From CAZVWJ01 sp964631325 (GTDB lineage Bacteria > T1Sed10-126): a DNA stretch of 60,927 nucleotides. Shown one piece after another: positions 49,833-57,433 of this stretch (its first letter is position 1; every line of letters begins with the position of its first letter). The stretch lies in contig CAZVWJ010000013.1 in assembly GCA_964631325.1 (NCBI GenBank), forward strand, positions 1 to 60,927. Direction: 5' to 3'. The notes beneath the pieces are model-generated. The model was not told the DNA's origin and made no database searches. It saw only the letters and a program-made list of their open reading frames with translations. A program made the translations under genes and the position numbers.

Positions 49833-50876
49833 TTAACAAATTCTGGGGAGCTGTGAGCCGCTTTTTAACTCGAGCACCCGGCTACTGCCAAATTGACTTT
49901 CCGCCTCGACCATCCCGGGATTTTCTTTTGTAATTTTTCCGATGGTGGCTGGTTCGTAATCATTATTCGAATTTTCCAGGTTATCCAGCACATTTTGTTC
50001 GTATTCCGGCGGGACAATAATTAACATCCGTCCCTCACACGCCACGTAAAAAGGATCCAGTCCGAGAATTTCGCAGGCTGCTTTTACCTCTTCCCGGACG
50101 GGAACATCGGCACTTTTTATTTCAACTCCAAGCTCAGTTCCTTCAATCAATTCGTTGAGGTTCGTCGCCAGCCCGCCCCGGGTTAAGTCCCGCAGACAAT
50201 GAACTGGAATCTCTGCTTCGAGTAAACGGGCGACCGGGGCCCGGAGGGGGGCCGTGTCACTGCTTATTTCGCTTTTAAATTCCAGCCCTTCTCTCTCTGA
50301 CATTACCGCCATTCCGTGGCGCCCTACGTCTCCGTTGACGATAATTTTATCGCCCGCCTTGATTTGTTCGGATCCAATTTTGCCTGGCCCCTTCACCTCC
50401 CCTACTCCGGCAGTGTTAATGTAGATACCGTCTCCTTTTCCCCGGCCCACCACTTTTGTGTCCCCGGTGACTATCTTTCCTTCTACGGCCGTGGCCGCTT
50501 TTTCCATCGACTGCACTATTTTCCTGACCTTCACCATGGGAAAACCTTCTTCGATGATCAGTCCGGCGCTCAAGAAGTCGGACCGCGCCCCGCACATGGC
50601 CAGGTCATTGACCGTGCCGTGGACGGCCAGTTCGCCGATATTTCCGCCCGGGAAAAAGAGCGGGTCTACAACGTAGGAGTCAGTGGTGAAGGCCAGCTCC
50701 CGGTCTCCAACGTTGAATACGGCCCCGTCGTGCCCCCGGTTCAAGTATTCGTTATCAAACGCCGGCAGCATTATCTGTTCAATTAACTGGTGGGTCAGTT
50801 TACCACCCTCCCCGTGGGCCAGTTGAATTTCATCGTAGTCCTCAATCGCCAGCGGACAATTAGCCATTACACTCAC
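49833..50876 (-). CDS. hypE: hydrogenase maturation protein HypE
   Basis: 347 aa. HypE dehydrates the carbamoyl group on its C-terminal Cys to a cyanide ligand for the NiFe-hydrogenase iron. The essential C-terminal PRIC is present. The PurM-like ATP-binding features are clear: LAHGEGGKLTHQLI, ELAFTTDSYVVDPLFFPGGNIGELAVHGTVNDLAMCGA, TGDTKVV, LRDLTRGGLATNLNEL. No hypA-D, hypF or hydrogenase gene is in the window, so it is separated from its usual operon. Confidence 0.95.
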   Translation of the reverse strand: MSVMANCPLAIEDYDEIQLAHGEGGKLTHQLIEQIMLPAFDNEYLNRGHDGAVFNVGDRELAFTTDSYVVDPLFFPGGNIGELAVHGTVNDLAMCGARSDFLSAGLIIEEGFPMVKVRKIVQSMEKAATAVEGKIVTGDTKVVGRGKGDGIYINTAGVGEVKGPGKIGSEQIKAGDKIIVNGDVGRHGMAVMSEREGLEFKSEISSDTAPLRAPVARLLEAEIPVHCLRDLTRGGLATNLNELIEGTELGVEIKSADVPVREEVKAACEILGLDPFYVACEGRMLIIVPPEYEQNVLDNLENSNNDYEPATIGKITKENPGMVEAESQFGSSRVLELKSGSQLPRIC

Positions 50877-51187
50877 CTTTTTTGTTTCTGAACTGTTAAC
50901 CTGATTAACTGATAGATGCTACTATCTCCCACTCCCTTTAATTGGACAGCTTATTCTAACATCTATTACGACAGTTCAGAACCTTTTGCCGGCTTGCCCC
51001 GGGACGACAGGAGGCTCAAGTCATTGCCTGACCTATGTCAAATTAATGACAGTTTGTTAGTAAATTAAAAAATTTTAAGTTTATCCGAAGAAAAAATTAC
51101 AGGGGGGGTGAGAAATTGTCGATAATTAAAATAGTCAGTCAGGGACGCAGAATCACTATTTTGCTATTCACAAGGAGGAGATGAGCC
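50877..51187. other. intergenic region with a possible weak sigma-28 promoter
   Basis: Mostly AT-rich. GTCGATAA at 51118-51125 matches the sigma-28 -10 (7/8), but the -35 at a 12-base distance (TACAGGGG, 51098-51105) is poor. AAGGAGGAG lies just before the gene at 51188. Confidence 0.4.
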
Positions 51188-52024
51188 ATGAGTTCCATCC
51201 CCGGTTTAGTCTATCCCGTTTCAAATCGTCCCAATCAGCAGGAAAAGATTGATCTTCCTCCCGAGGAATCCAGGGCGGATGATTCAGAAGGTAAAAAATC
51301 ATCGCTTCCGGATTTACTTGAAGGAGTTAATGTTGACCGGCTGTCCCTTCAACAGCGGGCTTCCCTGTTGCTCAACGTCGAGCACGATTTCCACGGAGTG
51401 CTCGTAAACAACGACGGGGATAAGTTTGAGTTTAGCAGTGAACTCTCTTTTGAGCTCTCGCATCAGCGAGAATTTGAGCTCATGTTAGCTGAGAATCAAC
51501 GCGTAATTGAGGAGGCCTATGGATTGCGCGAGCCTGCCGCTGAAAGTGACGCCCCGGCCGAAAAGACCGAAAAAGAGTTAAGCCTGGATGAAAAAGTGCC
51601 GGAGTTTGCTAATTCCGAAAACACCTCGGAGAGAATCGTTGGTTTCGCCCGGGCTATGCTGCCTTTTTATCTCGGCTCCGCTGATCGCGAGGGTGACAAC
51701 GAGCTGACCGAGAAGAATTTCAAGGGTTTTATGGAATTAATGCGCAATTCCATAAAAAAAGGCTTTAAACAGGCACGGGAGATAATTGGTGACCTGGAGC
51801 TGATGAACGACGATCTTTCGGGTCTGATTGAGAAAACTTTTGGCAAGGTGGAGGAAAAACTCGACGAATTTGAGGAAAACACCCTAAAATCAATCCGGAA
51901 TCCGGATGAAAAACCGGAAGTGGTCGATGATTTGCCCGAACAGCCCGTTAGTGGCCGGATTAGCTCCCGCTACGAGACAAGTTTAAATTACAGGCGTTCA
52001 ACCACTGTAGAGTTTGCCGCTTAA
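51188..52024 (+). CDS. DUF5610-like protein, possibly flagellum-associated
   Basis: 278 aa, strongly acidic. The central stretch NRLSLQQRASLLLN-like (NVDRLSLQQRASLLLNVEHDFHG) and a long helical C-terminal half (AMLPFYLGSADREGDNELTEKNFKGFMELMRNSIKKGFKQAREIIG) fit DUF5610. The weak sigma-28-like sequence upstream hints at co-regulation with motility. No signal peptide or membrane segment. ATG start with a strong ribosome site. Function unknown. Confidence 0.75.
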   Translation: MSSIPGLVYPVSNRPNQQEKIDLPPEESRADDSEGKKSSLPDLLEGVNVDRLSLQQRASLLLNVEHDFHGVLVNNDGDKFEFSSELSFELSHQREFELMLAENQRVIEEAYGLREPAAESDAPAEKTEKELSLDEKVPEFANSENTSERIVGFARAMLPFYLGSADREGDNELTEKNFKGFMELMRNSIKKGFKQAREIIGDLELMNDDLSGLIEKTFGKVEEKLDEFEENTLKSIRNPDEKPEVVDDLPEQPVSGRISSRYETSLNYRRSTTVEFAA

Positions 52025-52390
52025 TCACCTGTTTCGCGGGGGTGTACGGTAAAATTTACTATCTGTTGGAGATTTGTGGAGTTATGAAAACCTAAAACAT
52101 GGCATCCAACATATAGTTAAGTGTAAAGTCCCCCCCGTTAAGCACCCTTTATCCCCCCTGAGCTGTGGTCCAAACTTTTCATATAATCTCATCGCGGGAA
52201 GAAAATCGCCCTTTTGATTGTTTTGTACATTGAGACCCGTCAAAATAGCCGCCATCGCCTACCAATTCGCCAATACTCCAGGAGTCGCCCCATTTTATGA
52301 TTTTATTATCATGAATAAGCTAATTTAACTCGCAACCCGCAATTCGCAACTCGTAACCCGTAACTTTACGCACGGAAGGCGGTGTAAACC
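52025..52390. other. intergenic region with repeat remnants
   Basis: It holds C-rich fragments related to the dispersed CCCCC-type repeats (52130-52160) and a run of near-identical short units of the form CTCGCAACCCGCAATTCGCA at 52329-52368. No promoter or RNA is evident. Confidence 0.5.
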
Positions 52391-53362
52391 ATGGAGGAAA
52401 CAGCCCGGGACGCTCAGGAAATGTTGCCCGCTAATCAACATCTGCTCGAAAAATTTGAGGAGATGCTGGCCAGCAACGAATACAGCACCAGCACGAAAGA
52501 GTCCTACCTGCGGTTTGTCCGTCCGTTCCTGGAGGACAATCCCCCGGTTGCGGAAATGGACCGCTACGACGTCGGGCGCTACATTTTAACCTGGCGAAAC
52601 GAGCTCAGTAAAAATTCCGTCAAGTTGGCCACCAGCGCCCTGATCAAGTTCTATAAATACCTGAAATTCTACCATGGTTTTCAGCCGGCCGAAGCGGTTA
52701 TTGCCCATATCCAGGACCTCAAGGGTGAATTCTTCCAGACCCGGCCGTTTCAACCCGATCCCCTCGTTGAAGAAGAACTGCAGACGCTGTTTCAATACAC
52801 GCTTGGTGACAACGCCCGGGCAATTCGGCGCCGTTGTCTGGTCACTATTCTTCTTGGCACCGGCCTGCGGGTCTCCGAGTTCTGCAGTCTGACCCGGGAC
52901 CGTGTGGTAATCCACGAATCCGGCGCTCAATCACATATTCTTGTTCCCGGCGGGAAAACACCTTCCGCCCACCGGAAAATTCCTCTGCACCGGGACTTCC
53001 CCTATACGAACCGCTGGATCCTCGGTGAACGGGTGATTGACGCTTTTGACCGCTACCGGTCAGTTCGCCCCGAGCCCTCAGCCCCCCAGGAGGATGAATA
53101 CTGGTTTATCTCCGAGCGCGGCACTCCGATTTGCAAGCGCTCCGTCCAGTCCACATTTACCCGACTCTGCGAGAAAGCCGGTCTCCAAGAACAGCGAAAA
53201 AAGCAGGATAAACCTACTCTCTCCGTCCACAACCTGCGTCATACCTTCGCCACCCAGCTTGCCCAGCAGGGAGCCAACGCCTACCAGATCAAGGCGATCC
53301 TCGGCCACGCTTCCGTTTCCACCTCCCAGGCCTACATCCGTCTGCTCGAACGTGTCGGCTGA
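52391..53362 (+). CDS. tyrosine recombinase (XerC/phage integrase family)
   Basis: 323 aa. SAM-like core-binding domain (residues 20-110) followed by the catalytic domain with the complete set: Arg in LLGTGLRVSEFC, HNLRHTFATQLAQQ (His and Arg), ILGHASVSTSQAYIRLL (His and nucleophile Tyr). Good ribosome site upstream. No partner recombinase, phage genes or att repeats are visible. It borders the repeat-rich lanthipeptide segment, so it could be a relic of that segment's arrival or a chromosome-dimer resolvase. Confidence 0.88.
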   Translation: MEETARDAQEMLPANQHLLEKFEEMLASNEYSTSTKESYLRFVRPFLEDNPPVAEMDRYDVGRYILTWRNELSKNSVKLATSALIKFYKYLKFYHGFQPAEAVIAHIQDLKGEFFQTRPFQPDPLVEEELQTLFQYTLGDNARAIRRRCLVTILLGTGLRVSEFCSLTRDRVVIHESGAQSHILVPGGKTPSAHRKIPLHRDFPYTNRWILGERVIDAFDRYRSVRPEPSAPQEDEYWFISERGTPICKRSVQSTFTRLCEKAGLQEQRKKQDKPTLSVHNLRHTFATQLAQQGANAYQIKAILGHASVSTSQAYIRLLERVG

Positions 53363-53371
53363 ATGGTTAAA

Positions 53372-53665
53372 TCAAGAGTCCTCACGGCTTAAAAATGGTT
53401 TTATTTCCAGGAACTTTTCAATCAACTCGGGACGCTTGAGCCAGTAATATCGCCGGTTTTTCTCAGTTTTTGATTTCACCAGGTCAAATTTGTCCAGGTT
53501 TCCCAGTTGTCGAGACGTAGCGCTCTGGGAACGGTCAATCTTAGTTGCCATCTCTCCAACGTAATAGCGCTGATTGTCTCGAAGTTCCATCACTATCTCC
53601 ATCCGCACAGCGTTGCTAAGTGCCTCGCAGAATCTGCTCAGTCTGTAAATTATTTCGTCCATCAC
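53372..53665 (-). CDS. ArsR-type winged-helix regulator
   Basis: 97 aa. Winged helix of the ArsR/SmtB type: LSNAVRMEIVMELRDNQRYYVGEMATKIDRSQSATSRQLGNLDKFDLVKSKTEKNRRYYWLKRPEL. No Cys pairs for metal binding are seen, so it probably senses something else or nothing. It ends nine bases from the recombinase on the opposite strand. Confidence 0.85.
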   Translation of the reverse strand: MMDEIIYRLSRFCEALSNAVRMEIVMELRDNQRYYVGEMATKIDRSQSATSRQLGNLDKFDLVKSKTEKNRRYYWLKRPELIEKFLEIKPFLSREDS

Positions 53666-54060
53666 ACAAACAACCTCCTTTAAAAGAATAAGAGTAACTA
53701 CAACTTAACTTGTTGTTTTAGTTTGAATTTAATGGTTCATCCTATCCTGTATATTCACCTTACTCTGACTAATATTACCTTAATCGAATACCAATAACAA
53801 TTATTAAATTTGCGTATCCCCGCAATTGCGCAATTGCACAATTGCGGGGGTAGATTGGAGTTAAAATTTATTCCGGGGTTCCGACCCCGGAATAAATTTT
53901 GATTATTTTCCAGGTCGTCATTCCGGGGCTCCGACCACGGAATCCAGCTTGATTTAAAGTTCGGAACTGAAATTATGGATAGTTATTATTTTTTCTCTCT
54001 TATGTATAATAAAGGGCAAAGATTAGATGAATTTGTAAAATTTTTTAGGAGTGATGAATC
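53666..54060. other. repeat-rich intergenic region before the first Nif11 precursor
   Basis: CCCCGCAATTG and CAATTGCGGGG form an 11-bp inverted repeat at 53818-53849. Two copies of the CATTCCGGGG-type palindrome lie at about 53868-53895 and 53917-53945. The precursor's ribosome-binding site (AGGAG) is at the right end. Confidence 0.7.
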
Positions 54061-54345
54061 ATGTCTGTGGAAGAAGCCCGGCGGTTGTATGAAACCGTTC
54101 GGAAAAATGGACAATTGCGTGAGGAGTTCGTGGAATTAAAGGCAGAGGAGGAAATTCTGGACCGGGCCCTGGAAGTTGGGAAACGGCTGGGGCTCAATGT
54201 CAGTCGCGAGGATATCATCAAGTTTCACGAACAACTTGCCGCACACAGTCGGGAGCTCGAAGAAAAAGAGCTGGAAAAGGTTGCCGGCGGCCGGGAAGAG
54301 ACTCCGGGCCGGGTGCTCGCCCTGCAAGATTGGCTGTCTCAATGA
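54061..54345 (+). CDS. Nif11-like leader precursor peptide, apparent frameshift in core
   Basis: 94 aa. The Nif11-type leader SVEEARRLYETVRKNGQLREEF ... LNVSREDIIKFHEQLAAHSRELEEKELEKVAGG ends in the Gly-Gly cleavage motif used for LanM substrates. The in-frame core (REETPGRVLALQDWLSQ) has no Cys and cannot form lanthionine. The +1 frame after the GC-rich GG codons continues with AGCSPCKIGCLNDNYPSPGG and QSFFFCVGWQK, four Cys with Ser, stopping at 54401-54403 in a GTGA overlap with the next gene. The true precursor is probably this frameshifted form, 54061-54403. Confidence 0.8.
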   Translation: MSVEEARRLYETVRKNGQLREEFVELKAEEEILDRALEVGKRLGLNVSREDIIKFHEQLAAHSRELEEKELEKVAGGREETPGRVLALQDWLSQ

Positions 54346-54399
54346 CAATTATCCTTCCCCGGGCGGGCAGAGTTTTTTCTTTTGTGTGGGCTGGCAAAA

Positions 54400-54629
54400 G
54401 TGAATAAACGGCGGTTTACCCGGATTTTACTTGCCTTATCCTGTTTTCTGCTGGCCCTGAATTTTTTCGATTGTCGGGAAGCACGGGCGCAGATTAACAA
54501 ACGCCAGCGTTTACTCAAGCAGGCGGTGGATAAATATAACGTGCCCGGGGCAGTGTTTGCCGAGGCTCGTGATGATTCCGCGGCCAGGCCTTCAAGGTAA
54601 TCAAAGCTCTGGATAACCTCCTAAACTGA
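54400..54629 (+). pseudogene. truncated exported protein, serine-hydrolase-like N-terminus
   Basis: From GTG 54400 a signal peptide (RRFTRILLALSCFLLALNFF...AQA-like) is followed by LLKQAVDKYNVPGAVFAEAR, which resembles the beginning of beta-lactamase-family serine hydrolases, but the frame stops at 54600. A second frame (AFKVIKALDNLLN) ends at 54629 and could be the original C-terminus. Most of the gene has been lost by internal deletion. The start overlaps the +1-frame stop of the precursor peptide. Confidence 0.5.
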
Positions 54630-54643
54630 GAAACATTTTTGCT

Positions 54644-55522
54644 CTACAGTTCCTTTTTTCGTGAATACATGTAGTAAAACTTCTCGGCGTGGGGTTTGGT
54701 GTGGGACTCGTGAAAATCGATGTGGTCGGGGAAGTCGGTGGGAATGGTAAAGCTCAGTTTTTCCATTCCCTTCGCAAGGGCGTCGCTTAACACCGGCCAG
54801 ATTAACAGGCCAAGTAAGAATCTGTCCCTCTTCTCCTTGGACACATAGCCGGTAGGAATTTCGAACTGCCCCGGCTCCTTCTCGTGGATTAACAGCCAGC
54901 CGATAATTTCTCCGTCCCGGCGCAGACCCCGGCTTATCCCCTTGTCGAACTCTTTTATTTCAAAGGGATTCAGACTTTCCGGCAGCCAGGCGCTGTTTTT
55001 CAGTTTTGGGCGATCAGTTTTGGTTGCTTTCCTCCAGGGGAAAACTTCAAACTCGGCGGGAGGAACAAACTCTTTGAACCAGCGGATCTCCTGCAGGGCG
55101 GCGGAACTCATTTCCAGTTTTATTCGGCTTAATTCTGGCCGGGAGAAACCCATCTCTCCCAGGAACTTTCCAAACCGAGCGCCGGATTCTGTTCTATCGC
55201 GATATTCAACCCTGAGTTTTTCCCTGTTTTCCTCCCTCAGCTCCTCCACCAAGGCTGAAAACAGGCGACTGCCCAGTCTGCGCCGGCGAAATTCCGGACG
55301 AACGTAAAAGTGGTCAAGGAAAGCGGAGTCCTTCTCATCGGTCAACCTCACCAGGGCAACCCCGGCCGGTTTACCATCCTGGCTGATACCCGCACGCAGG
55401 TAAGAAATATCTTTTCCGTTTTTATTCAGAAATATTTCCCGCTGATTTTCCGGAATCAAATCGGAAAATTCATAGCACTTTAGACTGTTCAGCCGGGGAT
55501 AAACCTGAGTATCCTTACTCAT
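54644..55522 (-). CDS. GNAT acetyltransferase, two-domain
   Basis: About 292 aa from ATG 55522 (a TTG at 55567 would add 15 residues). The N-terminal GNAT domain is clear: GVALVRLTDEKDSAFLDHFYVRPEFRRRRLGSRLFSALVEEL, with the acetyl-CoA loop R-R-R-R-L-G-S. The second half (GLRRDGEIIGWLLIHEKEPGQFEIPTGYVSKEKRDRFLLGLLIWPVLSDAL) looks like a diverged second GNAT unit. Its place between precursor peptides makes peptide or immunity-related acetylation conceivable, but this is only positional. Confidence 0.8.
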   Translation of the reverse strand: MSKDTQVYPRLNSLKCYEFSDLIPENQREIFLNKNGKDISYLRAGISQDGKPAGVALVRLTDEKDSAFLDHFYVRPEFRRRRLGSRLFSALVEELREENREKLRVEYRDRTESGARFGKFLGEMGFSRPELSRIKLEMSSAALQEIRWFKEFVPPAEFEVFPWRKATKTDRPKLKNSAWLPESLNPFEIKEFDKGISRGLRRDGEIIGWLLIHEKEPGQFEIPTGYVSKEKRDRFLLGLLIWPVLSDALAKGMEKLSFTIPTDFPDHIDFHESHTKPHAEKFYYMYSRKKEL

Positions 55523-55567
55523 CTTAATTTCAATCCTGAGTGAATTGTCTGTGGTAAAAACCCGCAA

Positions 55568-55815
55568 ATACCATTGATCAAGTAATTCGTGCAGAAACCG
55601 GATTCCCGGACCTGAAACTACCCGCTACGGGCGGGCTACTGTTACTATCAGTTAATTTCCACCTTACACTGTCCATGCAGTTTAACGCTCGGTATAATAT
55701 CCGGGTAATCAACCTGAGCCGGGGAGAACGCAGTTGCTGGACCGGAGAGTTTCTGAACAGCCGGGACGAATATTCCGCCCGGTTAGCAGAAACACTCTTT
55801 AGCGGGCGAAGTCGC
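55568..55815. other. intergenic region, no clear feature
   Basis: The plus strand carries a reading frame from 55675 that becomes antisense to the precursor gene; it resembles no family and I treat it as chance. Confidence 0.4.
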
Positions 55816-56103
55816 CTAGCCAGAGACTATAAAACCGCTGTTTTTCATAACGCAAACTCTGCAGGAAGAATATCCCCCGGCAACCTCTTCAAGCTCCTCC
55901 TCGTCCAACTCCCCGGTCGGTTCAGCCAGATTTTCAAGCAACTTCTCTACATCCTCACGACTGACGTCAAATTCCTTATTGTTCGCAACCTCCAGGGCCT
56001 TACCAATGACCTCTTCTTTGGACTCCAAACCTTTAAATTCCTCCTGCAGATCCTCGTTCTCGTCAATCAGATCGTACAATTTTTTAGCTTCATCAAGAGA
56101 CAT
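55816..56103 (-). CDS. Nif11-like lanthipeptide precursor (two-Cys core)
   Basis: 95 aa from ATG 56103, with GGAGG in front. Leader: SLDEAKKLYDLIDENEDLQEEFKGL ... FDVSREDVEKLLENLAEPTGELDEEELEEVAGG, with the Gly-Gly motif. Core: YSSCRVCVMKNSGFIVSG, with two Cys and four Ser, enough for two thioether rings (Ser2/Ser3 to Cys4/Cys7, or Ser12/Ser17 to Cys). The much longer upstream frame is an artefact of repeat sequence. Likely substrate of the LanM encoded 1.3 kb away on the same strand. Confidence 0.88.
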   Translation of the reverse strand: MSLDEAKKLYDLIDENEDLQEEFKGLESKEEVIGKALEVANNKEFDVSREDVEKLLENLAEPTGELDEEELEEVAGGYSSCRVCVMKNSGFIVSG

Positions 56104-56522
56104 GGTAGTTTTCCTCCATAGAAAATTTTGTCTTACTCTTTTCAGTGACCGGAAACAAAGCTTCCGGTGTTCCTGGTTCCTTGTTTCTCGTTGTTGGTTA
56201 AAAATCAATATCAAAATTAAACTGGATTCCGGGGCCAGGCCCCGGAATGACAAACAGAATATTTTGAATTCCGGAGACCCTCGCTTCGCTTGTTCACCCG
56301 AGATAACCGGCATTTTTGGTTTTAACAAGGGATCGGGAATTTGAAACGTGGAGCATTGTATTTATCCGCATCACGAAATTTCCCAATCGCAAATTCACTA
56401 TTAAAAAAGGAATAATAAACGATGCTTCCGTCCCTGTAAAAATCTGGCAGAAAGTAAATTCCGGTGCCAAAGCCGGAACCATCTCACGCCAAACCGTGCA
56501 AATTACCAATTACCTGTATCTG
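56104..56522. other. intergenic region with palindromic repeat
   Basis: A GGATTCCGGGG..CCCCGGAATGAC palindrome at about 56222-56252, preceded by a TTGTTTCTCGTTGTTGG-type segment that also occurs near 57098. No further precursor gene is seen here. Confidence 0.6.
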
Positions 56523-56792
56523 TTAATCCCAACAAATAAATGTCCAGCCCAGAGAAACTCCCCCGCCAGATACCTCTTCGAGTGCTTCTTCATCCAGTTC
56601 CCCGGTTTTTTCGGATAGTTCTTCCATCAGTTCTCCAAGTTCATCTCGAGTAACGTCAAAATCCCTCTCTTTAGCTATCTCAACGGCCTTATCAAGAGCT
56701 GCCGCCCTGGAATTTAAACCTTTGAACTGTTCCTTCAGTTTATCGTCTCCAACGATTACCTTCTGAAATTTCCTGGCTTCTTTCATCGACAT
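56523..56792 (-). CDS. Nif11-like lanthipeptide precursor (one-Cys short core)
   Basis: 89 aa from ATG 56792, with GGGAGGACG in front (an upstream in-frame ATG at 56810 overlaps that site and is unlikely). Leader: KEARKFQKVIVGDDKLKEQF ... DFDVTRDELGELMEELSEKTGELDEEALEEVSGG. The core is only 12 residues, GVSLGWTFICWD, with one Cys, one Ser and one Thr, so a single ring is possible. Strong leader similarity with the 55816 gene suggests duplication with core divergence, as in prochlorosin systems. Confidence 0.85.
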   Translation of the reverse strand: MSMKEARKFQKVIVGDDKLKEQFKGLNSRAAALDKAVEIAKERDFDVTRDELGELMEELSEKTGELDEEALEEVSGGGVSLGWTFICWD

Positions 56793-56810
56793 AATAAATC
56801 GTCCTCCCAA

Positions 56811-57433
56811 TAAAATGTGAAAATTTAAAACTTAGTTTTTCTTCACTCACAAGCAAACCCCATGGATTGCAAATCACAGGTTGCGAGCCAACCAAATCAC
56901 CCCCCGCTAACTGAACAGGTTCTATATTTTCTTAATCGCTAAATCACTGCATCCCCCATTATACATACAAGCTTTAGAAAAAGAGGATTAATTTTAGAGA
57001 TGTCGATAAAATATTTTTCGCTGTGAATTAAGTCTCCCTGTAAAATCAAGAAAAAACCAACATCAAATCCAACCTGGATTCCGAATTTTTTGGTTCCTTG
57101 TTTCTTGTTTCTGGTTAAAATCAACGTCAAATTCAAAATGGATTCCGGGGTCAAGCCCCGGAATGACGAACATAAAAAAGGCTGTCATTGCCGGCCAGCA
57201 ATCCATCTTATCTTTCCGATTTCTGCCCGCCATTGCCGGGCTTGACCCGGCAATCCATCTTGATTTTTTTCTTTCCAGTTTTTTTGATTTTTGCGATCTT
57301 ACTTTCACACTAAATCAGTGTGGATTCGTGCGATCCGTGGACCAAGCTTTTGAACCTGACTTTGAATTTGATACTACCTCATCCCGGCATCACGCAATCA
57401 CGATTTACGGGTTTCCCTCGTCACGGTTTATCC
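56811..57433. repeat. composite dispersed repeats downstream of lanM
   Basis: About 57111-57265 contains in order an ATGGATTCCGGGGTCAAGCC-type palindrome (57138-57167), a short GTCATTGCCGG unit (57184) and a CATTGCCGGGCTTGACCCGG palindrome (57231-57255). The same order occurs at 60775-60927 on the other side of lanM. A further degenerate CAGTGTGGATTCGTGCGATC unit lies near 57316. No gene or precursor peptide is seen in this gap. Confidence 0.8.

Noticed and set aside
55675..56121. Plus-strand reading frame opposite the 55816 precursor
   Set aside because: It is antisense to a well supported Nif11 precursor with its own ribosome site and shows no recognisable domain.
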